Shown here piece after piece: positions 1 through 5,602 of a stretch of 8,027 nt of DNA. Position numbers and translations under genes: made by a program. The stretch is taken from assembly GCA_031259185.1 (NCBI GenBank), contig JAIRLV010000234.1, positions 1 through 8,027 of the forward strand. Reading direction: 5' to 3'. This stretch comes from Elusimicrobiota bacterium. Its GTDB lineage: Bacteria > RUG730. The notes under the pieces were generated by a model that did not search any database, was not told the origin of the DNA, and saw nothing but the letters and a program-made list of their open reading frames with translations. Every line of letters starts with the position of its first letter. Position 1 is the stretch's first letter.

Positions 1-458
1 CAGAAGAAATTTGGAATGACACTGATGGAAAAGTTGATATACTAGTAGCAGGAGTTGGAACAGGTGGAACGATAACTGGCATAGCAGAAATTATAAAACC
101 CAAAAAATCTAGTTTCAAAGCAATTGCAGTAGAACCTTTTGATTCTCCAGTTTTATCTGGTGGAAATCCTGGACCTCACAAAATACAAGGGATCGGAGCA
201 GGTTTTGTCCCAGCTGTTTTCAATAAAGATGTTGTAGATGAAATTATAAAAGTAAAGAATGAAGACGCAGGAGAAATCGCAAGAAAAGTTGCAAAAGAGG
301 AAGGAATTTTAGCTGGAATTTCAGGAGGAGCAGCTTTGTGGGCTGGGTTGGAATTAGCAAAAAGATCAGAAAATAAAGGCAAGACTATTGTTGTAATTCT
401 TCCAGATACAGGAGAAAGATATTTATCTACTTGGCTTTTTGAAACAATAAATTCTTAA
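1..458 (+). CDS. cysK: Cysteine synthase (O-acetylserine sulfhydrylase), 3' part
   Basis: This is the C-terminal half of a PLP-dependent cysteine synthase, which makes cysteine from O-acetylserine and sulfide in the cytoplasm. The 5' end lies outside the window. Reading starts in frame at base 3, giving 151 residues and a TAA stop at 456-458. Visible family marks are the PLP-phosphate loop GVGTGGT near the start, the CysK-type block [15 protein letters not shown] in the middle, then GISGGAA and the C-terminal [11 protein letters not shown]. The family usually has GISSGAA, so one Ser is Gly here, a mild variation. The complete protein should be about 300 residues, so about half is missing. The [13 protein letters not shown] block favours CysK over cystathionine beta-synthase or CysM. 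The next gene on this strand is almost 500 bases away, so cysK is probably the last gene of its transcript. Confidence 0.95.
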   Translation, partial: EEIWNDTDGKVDILVAGVGTGGTITGIAEIIKPKKSSFKAIAVEPFDSPVLSGGNPGPHKIQGIGAGFVPAVFNKDVVDEIIKVKNEDAGEIARKVAKEEGILAGISGGAALWAGLELAKRSENKGKTIVVILPDTGERYLSTWLFETINS

Positions 459-664
459 AAATTTTCGAACTATTCATATTTTTTATAAAAATATATTGAG
501 TAATTTTATTAAAAGTAAAAAATTTAAAAATTAAAAAAAAATTAAAAACGGAAATCAGAGTATTCGCATTACTATTGACATTAGCTATATTCATTCAATA
601 AATTTAAAATTTTATTAAAATTATTAAAATGCTTCTACAAAAAAAATTTATTGAAAACTAAAAA

Positions 665-799
665 TTATGAAAAAATAGTTTTTATTGCTTCACATTTAGC
701 ATTATATCCTTTAACGTCTATTAGATCACACTAAAAAAGTAAGAATAATAGACATAACAATAATGTTTGCTTGCAGATAAAAATTTTATAAATATTCAT
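665..799 (-). pseudogene. Possible remnant of a small lipoprotein gene, interrupted by TAG
   Basis: Reading leftward from an ATG at 799-797, the first 22 codons look like a lipoprotein signal peptide: MNIYKIFICKQ, then a hydrophobic run TLLLCLLFLLF. A TAG stop at 733-731 follows, and the same frame continues directly with CDLIDVKGYNAKCEA and ends at TAA (667-665). The TAG falls where the last residue before the lipobox cysteine would be, so a single change from a Ser codon (TCG) would restore LLFSC, a good lipobox. The residues after the cysteine (Asp, Gly, Ala, Cys, Glu) are not what random A/T sequence usually encodes. I see no strong ribosome site. Downstream, in all frames, only short broken pieces remain, so the gene may have been longer. 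I do not recognise the family. It could be chance; the hydrophobic part in particular is cheap in AT-rich DNA. Confidence 0.35.
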
Positions 800-833
800 T
801 AAGTTTTATCTTTATTTTTAAACTATATATATT

Positions 834-873
834 TCAAGTTTTTATATTGAAAGCATATAAAACTTGATTTTTT
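834..873 (+). terminator. Hairpin followed by six T, terminator-like
   Basis: The arms are TCAAGTTTTTATAT (834-847) and ATATAAAACTTGA (855-867). They pair over 13 bp with one extra T on the left and a 7-base loop (TGAAAGC). Six T residues follow at 868-873. Shape and T-run fit an intrinsic terminator on the + strand, although only three pairs are G-C. It lies 376 bases after the cysK stop, so it would end cysK read-through or an unannotated transcript before hisC. It could instead be an operator-like inverted repeat. Confidence 0.4.
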
Positions 874-895
874 GATAGAAAAATTAAAAGTTTAA

Positions 896-904
896 TGATA
901 TATT
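896..904 (+). promoter_or_regulatory. Candidate extended -10 promoter for hisC
   Basis: TGATATATT matches the extended -10 form TGnTATAnT with one mismatch and sits about 45 bases upstream of the hisC start. The nearest -35-like hexamer, TTGATA at 872-877, is 21 bases away, which is too far for a standard pair, so the call rests on the extended -10 alone. It lies just downstream of the terminator-like hairpin, as expected for a separate hisC transcript. Confidence 0.35.
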
Positions 905-937
905 AAAAAAGAAATGAAAAAAACATTATTGGTTAAA

Positions 938-942
938 AAGGA
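938..942 (+). promoter_or_regulatory. Ribosome binding site deciding the hisC start
   Basis: AAGGA lies 8 bases before the ATG at 951 but only 2 bases before the in-frame ATG at 945. Normal spacing is about 5-9, so 951 is the better start. Confidence 0.6.
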
Positions 943-950
943 TTATGAAA

Positions 951-2069
951 ATGTTAAAAAAAAAGTTAAATGTGAATAAATTATTGAGGAAAGAAGTTTT
1001 AAATTTTGAACCTTATATTCCGGGCAAGCCTATAGATGAATTAAAAAGAGAATTAGGGCTAAAGAATATTTACAAACTAGCTTCCAATGAAAATTCATTT
1101 GGGGTATCGCAAAAAGTTATTGCTAATATTCCCAAAATTATAAAAAATTTAAATCGTTACCCGGATAGTAATTGTTATATTTTAAGGAAGGCGTTGTCAA
1201 AAAAATTTAATATTCCAGAAAAAAATTTTGTGTTTGGAAATGGTTCAGATGAAATAATAGAACTTTTGGGAAAAACTTTTCTAAATCAAAGTGATGAAAT
1301 CATCGTTTCAAAACATTCGTTTGTCAGCTATAAAATGTCGGCAGCTGTGATGGGGGCAAAAACAAAAATTGCAAAAATGACAAAAGATTTAGTTGTAGAT
1401 TTGAATGCAATTTTTGAGCAAATTACAGATAATACAAAACTGATATTTATCGGTAATCCAAATAATCCAACTGGAACTTATATTAAAAGAGATGATTTTA
1501 TAAAATTTATGGAAAAAATTCCTTCAAATATTTTAGTTTTTATGGACGAAGCTTATTATGAATTTGCAAAAAACAATTCAGATTATCCAGATTCTCTAGA
1601 ATTACAAAAAAAATATCAAAATATTTTGGTTTCCAGAACTTTTTCAAAATTATTTGCATTAGCTGGACTTAGATTAGGCTACATGATTGCCACAGAAAAT
1701 GTAATAAAGGCGGTTAATAAAATTCGCCTTCCTTTTAACGTAAATATTATTGCGCAAAATATTGCGATAGAAGCTTTAAAGGATGAGGAACATATAAAAA
1801 AAACTTTGGCAATGGTTGAATATGGTAAAAAATTTTTGTATTCAGAGTTTGAAAAATTAGGAATAAAATATTTTAAAACAGCTGGGAATTTTATTTTGTT
1901 TGACGCAGGCAAAAAAGGAGGAAAAAGAATATTCTTAGAGCTTTTAAATAAAGGAATAATCATAAGAGCTGTTGACGAATATGATTTGAAAAAATACGCA
2001 AGGGTTAGTGTTGGGACTAAAACAGAAAATGAAAATTTTATAAAAGCTTTAACCCATCTTTATGAATAA
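951..2069 (+). CDS. hisC: Histidinol-phosphate aminotransferase
   Basis: A cytoplasmic PLP enzyme that converts imidazole-acetol phosphate plus glutamate to L-histidinol phosphate plus 2-oxoglutarate. From ATG 951 it is 372 residues, normal for the family. Class I/II aminotransferase marks in order are LASNEN (43-48, usually followed by P, here S), RYPD (69-72), GNGSDE (96-101), NPNNPTG (169-175), DEAYYEF with Asp199 and Tyr202 contacting PLP, the Schiff-base lysine Lys233 in SRTFSK, LRLGY just after it, and RVSVGT near the end with Arg351 binding substrate carboxylate or phosphate. An in-frame ATG at 945 adds two residues but is too close to the AAGGA site. It stands alone on + and is convergent with lgt, apart from the other his genes. 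HisC-family members can also transaminate aromatic keto acids, so a second role in tyrosine/phenylalanine synthesis is possible. Confidence 0.95.
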   Translation: MLKKKLNVNKLLRKEVLNFEPYIPGKPIDELKRELGLKNIYKLASNENSFGVSQKVIANIPKIIKNLNRYPDSNCYILRKALSKKFNIPEKNFVFGNGSDEIIELLGKTFLNQSDEIIVSKHSFVSYKMSAAVMGAKTKIAKMTKDLVVDLNAIFEQITDNTKLIFIGNPNNPTGTYIKRDDFIKFMEKIPSNILVFMDEAYYEFAKNNSDYPDSLELQKKYQNILVSRTFSKLFALAGLRLGYMIATENVIKAVNKIRLPFNVNIIAQNIAIEALKDEEHIKKTLAMVEYGKKFLYSEFEKLGIKYFKTAGNFILFDAGKKGGKRIFLELLNKGIIIRAVDEYDLKKYARVSVGTKTENENFIKALTHLYE

Positions 2070-2096
2070 ATTTTTAAAAATTTAAAAAAAATTTTT
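2068..2096. terminator. AT-only palindrome between convergent hisC and lgt
   Basis: Bases 2068-2083 form a perfect palindrome (AAATTTTTAAAAATTT) starting inside the hisC stop codon. It is followed by an A-run and T-runs (to about 2101). In a 51-base gap between convergent genes this could serve as a two-way terminator, but the stem has no G-C pair, so the call is weak. Confidence 0.25.
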
Positions 2097-2120
2097 ATTT
2101 TTAGACAAAAAGTGTAATAA

Positions 2121-2897
2121 TTAATTTTTTTTTGGTTTTAAAAAACTGTTTTTTGATACAAAAAATAAGCATATTCCTATAAAAAACAAAAAAATGGAAA
2201 TAATTTGGCTAGTTGACAAATATAAAAAATCTCCTCTTGGATCATTTCTAAGAAATTCTATAAAAAATCTTATAGTTGAGTATAAAATTAAATATAGAGA
2301 TAGAATTTGCCCTTTGAAACTTTGTTTTTTTAGAAAATATAATAATACAAAAAACAAAATTAAATTTGAAAACGCTTCATAAAGTTGAGTTGGATGAATT
2401 TTTATATTTAAAGGTGCGAGAGAATTAGTATTTTTGAAAATTACGCCGAAATGCGAATTAGTAGGTTTTCCATAACAACATCCTGCAAAAAAGCAACCAA
2501 TTCTACCAAAAAAGTGTCCTAATGCCAGATATGGAGCCAAAAGATCAGCTAACCTTAGAAAAGAGATTTTTTTATATATTTTGGTGAAAAAAATCAAAAA
2601 TAAAAATGCAAAAATAAATGCTCCAAAAAATACAAGTCCACCTTGCCAAATTTTAGGAATTTCCAATAAATTTTTTGAATAATAGCTCCAATTCAAAATA
2701 ATATAAAAAAATCTGCCGCCAATTATTCCAGCGATAAAAAGCCATAACATCAAATTATCTATAATTCTAGAATCATAATTGTAAGTTTTTGTAGCTTTTT
2801 TGACGAATAGAAATCCTGATAATACAAAACCAATTGCGATCATCAATCCATACGTATGTATTTTAAAAAAGCCTAAATTTAATAAAACAGGATACAT
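2121..2897 (-). CDS. lgt: Phosphatidylglycerol-prolipoprotein diacylglyceryl transferase
   Basis: An inner-membrane enzyme that transfers diacylglycerol from phosphatidylglycerol to the lipobox cysteine of prolipoproteins, the first step of lipoprotein maturation. The 258 residues are strongly hydrophobic with about seven membrane segments, as usual for Lgt. Marks are HTYGLM (14-19), the signature GRIGCFFAGCCYG (131-143) with the essential Arg132, HPTQLYE (168-174), and RFFIEFLRND (210-219) with Arg210 or Arg217 as the second conserved Arg. The Cys-rich form of the signature occurs in many non-proteobacterial Lgt proteins. In WQGGLVFFGA, Phe91 appears to replace the position held by His103 in the E. 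coli enzyme. A good ribosome site (AGAGG, 4 bases before ATG) supports the start. It follows hisH by 53 bases and is probably co-transcribed, though it has no pathway link to histidine. The protein ends in KPKKN, likely cytosolic. Confidence 0.95.
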   Translation of the reverse strand: MYPVLLNLGFFKIHTYGLMIAIGFVLSGFLFVKKATKTYNYDSRIIDNLMLWLFIAGIIGGRFFYIILNWSYYSKNLLEIPKIWQGGLVFFGAFIFAFLFLIFFTKIYKKISFLRLADLLAPYLALGHFFGRIGCFFAGCCYGKPTNSHFGVIFKNTNSLAPLNIKIHPTQLYEAFSNLILFFVLLYFLKKQSFKGQILSLYLILYSTIRFFIEFLRNDPRGDFLYLSTSQIISIFLFFIGICLFFVSKNSFLKPKKN

Positions 2898-2950
2898 TTT
2901 GCCTCTAATTGTTCTTGTAATTTTTTAAAGTAAAAATATAAATAAACTTT

Positions 2951-3634
2951 TTATTTTATTGGTAATTTTAGAAAATTTTCTAATAGTTTTATTCCATTAT
3001 TTTGGCTTTTTTCTGGATGAAATTGAACTCCAAAAATATTTTTATTATAATTAATACCAGATAAAAATGTTTTATTTTCATATTCTGTCGTAAATTTTTT
3101 TATATCTATGTTTTTATTTTCAAAATTTTCATCTAATTCAACAAAATATGAATGAACAAAATAAAAATATGAATCATTTTCTATTCCATCAAAAATAGAT
3201 GTTTCAAATTTTTCAGATTTTTCAAAATATTTATTTTCAAAATGGACTTTATTCCAACCAATATGCGGGACTTTCATTTTTAATTCATCAAATTTTTTTA
3301 CTTCACCTTTTATAATGCCTAATCCATCGAATTCGCCTAATTCATAGCTTTTTTCAAAAAGCAATTGAAAACCTAAGCAAATTCCAAGAAATAATTTTTT
3401 TTCCTGACAAACAGAAATTTTTATAAAATCAATCAAGTCTAGTTTCTCTAAATTTTTCATTGCTTCGCCAAAAGCGCCAACTCCTGGTAAAATAATTGCT
3501 TTTGATTTTCCCAAAATTTTTTTGTCATTTGTTATGATAATTTGTTCATCTATATTTTGATTAAAAACAGCTAGTTCAAAAGCTTTTTGCACGCTGTTTA
3601 AATTTCCCATTCCATAATCAATAATGCTAATCAT
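2951..3634 (-). CDS. hisH: Imidazole glycerol phosphate synthase, glutaminase subunit
   Basis: A class I glutamine amidotransferase that frees ammonia from glutamine and channels it to HisF, which makes imidazole glycerol phosphate and AICAR. At 227 residues it is slightly longer than the usual 200-210. Marks are IIDYGMGNLNSV at the start, LPGVGAFGEAM (49-59) for the oxyanion strand, the nucleophile elbow GICLGFQ with Cys86, HIGWNKV (124-130), the FVHSYFVE block, and GVQFHPEKS with His206 and Glu208 completing the triad. The start codon directly follows the hisB stop with no base between, and AAGGA in the hisB tail lies 9 bases before the ATG, so the two are very likely translationally coupled. 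Its obligate partner HisF is not in the window. PdxT is excluded by the DYGMGN and HIGWN motifs. Confidence 0.95.
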   Translation of the reverse strand: MISIIDYGMGNLNSVQKAFELAVFNQNIDEQIIITNDKKILGKSKAIILPGVGAFGEAMKNLEKLDLIDFIKISVCQEKKLFLGICLGFQLLFEKSYELGEFDGLGIIKGEVKKFDELKMKVPHIGWNKVHFENKYFEKSEKFETSIFDGIENDSYFYFVHSYFVELDENFENKNIDIKKFTTEYENKTFLSGINYNKNIFGVQFHPEKSQNNGIKLLENFLKLPIK

Positions 3635-4282
3635 TTAGATAATTCCTTTTGTAGAAGGCAAATCATTTTCATATTTTTTGTTGATAATAACAGCTTTTTT
3701 TAGAGCTTGTCCAAAAGCTTTGAAAGTTGCTTCCAAATTATGATGAAGATTTTCGCCATATTTCAAGTTGAAATGTAAAGTCAATCCGCAATTGTAAGAC
3801 AATGAATAAAAAAAATGTTTATATAATTCGTATTTTTCTTTTTCTTTTGAAAATTCTTGTATTTTTTTTAGTATTTTAACAGAAATATTGTTTTCACAAT
3901 TTAAATATTGTTTATAAATATCCATATTATAGACTAAAAAAGGTCTGCCAGAAATGTCTAACGAACATTCAACCAGCGTTTCATCCATTGGTAATGATGA
4001 AAAGCCAAATCTTTCAATCCCTTTTTTATCAACTAAACATTTATCAATTGCCTGCCCAATTGTAATCCCTATATCTTCAATTAGATGATGTTCGTCAATA
4101 TGCGTATCGCCACTTGCAGATAGTATTATATCAAATTTCCCATGTTTTGAGATATGCGATAACATATGATCCAAAAAAGGAATCGTTGTAGATATTTTTG
4201 AGTTCCCAATTCCATCTAAATCTAATTTTATAAATATATTAGTTTCATTAGTTTTTCTATTTATTTCACAACACCTGTACAT
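3635..4282 (-). CDS. hisB: Imidazoleglycerol-phosphate dehydratase
   Basis: A cytoplasmic Mn-dependent enzyme that dehydrates imidazole glycerol phosphate to imidazole acetol phosphate, the substrate of HisC. It carries only the dehydratase, without the HisB phosphatase domain of enteric bacteria. Marks are FLDHMLSHISKHGKFD (36-51), the metal-binding DEHHLIED (63-70), LPMDETL (97-103), SGRPFLVY (111-118), GLTLHFNLKYGENLHHNLEA (166-185) with His170, His180, His181 and Glu184, and the closing LPSTKGII. The length of 215 exceeds the usual 195 or so; the extra residues lie around 119-155, a Lys/Glu-rich insertion between the SGRPF block and the second metal-binding half. Start supported by AAGGGA about 7 bases before ATG. 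It leads the hisB-hisH pair and lies 231 bases after hisG. Confidence 0.95.
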   Translation of the reverse strand: MYRCCEINRKTNETNIFIKLDLDGIGNSKISTTIPFLDHMLSHISKHGKFDIILSASGDTHIDEHHLIEDIGITIGQAIDKCLVDKKGIERFGFSSLPMDETLVECSLDISGRPFLVYNMDIYKQYLNCENNISVKILKKIQEFSKEKEKYELYKHFFYSLSYNCGLTLHFNLKYGENLHHNLEATFKAFGQALKKAVIINKKYENDLPSTKGII

Positions 4283-4513
4283 AAATAGTTCCCTTTTTAT
4301 AAATCTAAAATACTATACAAAAAACAAAAATTAAAAAAAGTTAAAAAAATAAAAAATTTTTTTTATTACAAAATATTTCCAAAATGAAAAAGTAATAAAT
4401 TATAAAAAATAATTTAACATTAATAAAAGAATAAAAATATCATATTTTTTAAATACAAAGATATAAAAAATATTTTTAATACAATTTTTTAATTATATTG
4501 TCTATAATTTTAA
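4283..4513. other. AT-rich gap between hisG and hisB
   Basis: The 231 bases are almost pure A/T with no reading frame resembling a protein. hisD commonly sits between hisG and hisB in other bacteria, and no trace of it is visible here. A hairpin follows the hisG stop, and a TATAGT hexamer (minus strand, 4317-4312) could be a -10 element for hisB, without a well-placed -35. Confidence 0.6.
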
Positions 4514-4523
4514 TTAAAAAATT
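4483..4523 (-). terminator. 13-bp AT-only inverted repeat at the hisG stop codon
   Basis: Arms AATTTTTTAATTA (4483-4495) and TAATTAAAAAATT (4511-4523) are perfect complements around a 15-base loop. The right arm contains the hisG stop codon. Inside lies an alternative hairpin, AATTATA (4491-4497) with TATAATT (4503-4509) around TTGTC. On the hisG transcript the hairpin is followed by a U-rich stretch, so it may be a weak terminator or an RNA-end stabiliser. With no G-C pair in the outer stem it could also be composition. Confidence 0.3.
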
Positions 4524-5419
4524 ACTTTATTCAAAGAATATTCAATAATTCCTTCTGCTCCAACTTTTTTTAGATGAGGTATTAATTTTTTTAATTCTTT
4601 TTCATCAATTATAACTTCTATTGCAACCCAAGCTTCGTCTTGAAGCGGAGAAATAGTAGGTTTCCTTAATCCTTTTAATAATTCGGTAACTTTATTTAAA
4701 TTATTTTTATGTATATTTAATTTTAGCCCGACTAGGCTTTCAGCTGCCAAAGCACCTTTTAAAAGTAACATCAAATTTTCAATTTTTTCTATTTTCCATT
4801 GATCTTTCAAAGAATCTTCATTAGCAATAAATCTAGTAGTAGATTGTAGTAATTCATCAATAATTTTTAATTTATTAGCTTTAAGCGAATTTCCTGTTTC
4901 TGTCAATTCAACAATGCCATCTACAAGGCTTGGAGTTTTTGCTTCTGTCGCTCCCCAAGAGAACTCAACATTAACATTAACATTTTTTTCTTTGAAATAT
5001 TTTGTAGTGAAATTCACGAGTTCAGTAGCAATCCTTTTTCCATCCAAATCTTGAATTTTTTTTATACTTGAATTTTCAGGAACTGCTAAAACCCACCGAA
5101 CCGGTCTAAAACCATTTTTTGCATACACAAGCTCACCAATTTCTATCACTTTGGCTCCACTTTCGCATATCCAATCATAACCAGTTAGCCCCGCGTCAAA
5201 AACACCTTGTTCTACGTATTTTGCCATTTCCTGACTACGGACTAACATTATTTCTAATTCTTCATCGTCACAATATGGAAAGTATGAACGGCTACTAGAG
5301 ACAATCCTTATCCCAGCTTTTTTAAAAAGTTCTATTGTAGATTCTTGCAAGCTTCCTTTTGGTAATCCTAATTTCAACTTTTTTGTTTTTGAGATATTAT
5401 TTTTTTTAATTTCATTCAC
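4514..5419 (-). CDS. hisG: ATP phosphoribosyltransferase, long form
   Basis: Catalyses the first step of histidine synthesis, ATP plus PRPP to phosphoribosyl-ATP, in the cytoplasm. At 301 residues it is the long form. The catalytic part includes LGLPKGSLQ (17-25), GVFDAGLTGYDWI (72-84) and the PRPP-site stretch DGIVELTETGNSL (167-179). The C-terminal ACT-like regulatory domain ends the protein: LRKPTISPLQDEAWVAIE (251-268) and KKVGAEGIIEYSLNKVI (284-300). This domain normally carries histidine feedback inhibition, so a HisZ partner is not needed. The start is GTG at 5419-5417, supported by AAGGA (5432-5428) 8 bases upstream; no other in-frame ATG would keep the LGLPKGSLQ strand. An ATG 5 bases before it opens only ATG-AGT-GAA-TGA across the start. 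The first 14 residues are an extra basic, polar tail compared with short relatives. Confidence 0.95.
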   Translation of the reverse strand: MNEIKKNNISKTKKLKLGLPKGSLQESTIELFKKAGIRIVSSSRSYFPYCDDEELEIMLVRSQEMAKYVEQGVFDAGLTGYDWICESGAKVIEIGELVYAKNGFRPVRWVLAVPENSSIKKIQDLDGKRIATELVNFTTKYFKEKNVNVNVEFSWGATEAKTPSLVDGIVELTETGNSLKANKLKIIDELLQSTTRFIANEDSLKDQWKIEKIENLMLLLKGALAAESLVGLKLNIHKNNLNKVTELLKGLRKPTISPLQDEAWVAIEVIIDEKELKKLIPHLKKVGAEGIIEYSLNKVIF

Positions 5420-5459
5420 TCATAAAATCCTTAATATTAAATTTAAAAATCTTTAAAAT

Positions 5460-5487
5460 ATTATACAAAGTTTATTGCAAAAAACAA
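5460..5487 (-). promoter_or_regulatory. Promoter of hisG
   Basis: On the minus strand TTGTTT (5487-5482) and a perfect TATAAT (5465-5460) are 16 bases apart. Transcription would start near 5453, giving a leader of about 34 bases before the GTG, enough to include the AAGGA site. The -10 is strong; the -35 is partial. Confidence 0.6.
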
Positions 5488-5518
5488 ATTTTTATTTAAA
5501 AATTTTTTAAATAAAAAT
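5488..5518. repeat. 31-base near-perfect palindrome between hisG and tyrA promoters
   Basis: Fifteen bases on each side of base 5503 are exact complements (left half starts ATTTTTATTTAAAAA). It begins one base upstream of the hisG -35 and ends 15 bases before the tyrA -35, where a shared operator could sit. It is all A/T, so composition contributes, but a 15-base match at one centre is still unlikely in a region this short. No known repressor consensus was recognised. Confidence 0.5.
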
Positions 5519-5533
5519 ATTAATTAAAAAAAT

Positions 5534-5562
5534 TTGATTTTTATATTTTTATAAGTTACAAT
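5534..5562 (+). promoter_or_regulatory. Promoter of tyrA
   Basis: TTGATT (5534-5539) and TACAAT (5557-5562) are separated by 17 bases, near the sigma-70-type ideal. The start would be near 5569, about 34 bases before the tyrA ATG. A perfect TATAAT at 5583-5588 lacks a -35 and would leave almost no leader. Confidence 0.55.
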
Positions 5563-5602
5563 ATAAAAAATATACAATTTTTTATAATTTAAACATATAA
5601 AA

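Larger units (their letters stand above)
459..944. other. Long AT-rich intergenic region between cysK and hisC
   Basis: This gap of nearly 490 bases has no intact gene I can support. The first part (about 459-660) is mostly A/T runs and includes a small AT-only hairpin (arms 476-483 and 487-494). The middle (665-799) is richer in G+C and, on the minus strand, reads like the start of a small lipoprotein gene broken by a stop codon. Bases 716-723 and 746-753 are an 8-base inverted repeat (GTCTATTA/TAATAGAC) inside that remnant. The right end has a terminator-like hairpin (834-873) and a probable hisC promoter and ribosome site. Confidence 0.7.

Noticed and set aside
176-382. 68-residue minus-strand frame inside cysK
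   Set aside because: Antisense shadow of a clear cysK reading frame.
427-594. 55-codon minus-strand frame beginning MNIANVNSNANTL and running into the end of cysK
   Set aside because: It has no ribosome site, is mostly Phe/Lys/Asn from A/T runs, and overlaps cysK. At most its first residues belong to the decayed lipoprotein region.
716-753. 8-base inverted repeat GTCTATTA/TAATAGAC, considered as an insertion-element end or recombination site
   Set aside because: Short, with no target duplication or transposase nearby; it lies inside the lipoprotein-like remnant and may be chance.
914-979. 21-codon frame (MKKTLLVKKDYENV...) overlapping the hisC start, considered as a leader peptide
   Set aside because: It has no run of histidine codons and no alternative terminator hairpins around it, so an attenuator is not supported.
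1679-1963. 94-residue minus-strand frame inside hisC
   Set aside because: Antisense shadow of the conserved hisC coding region.
2194-2382. 62-residue + strand frame inside lgt
   Set aside because: Antisense shadow of lgt.
4312-4344. TATAGT with TTAACT (minus strand) as a hisB promoter
   Set aside because: The spacing is 21 bases, too long for a standard promoter; kept only as a note in the gap description.
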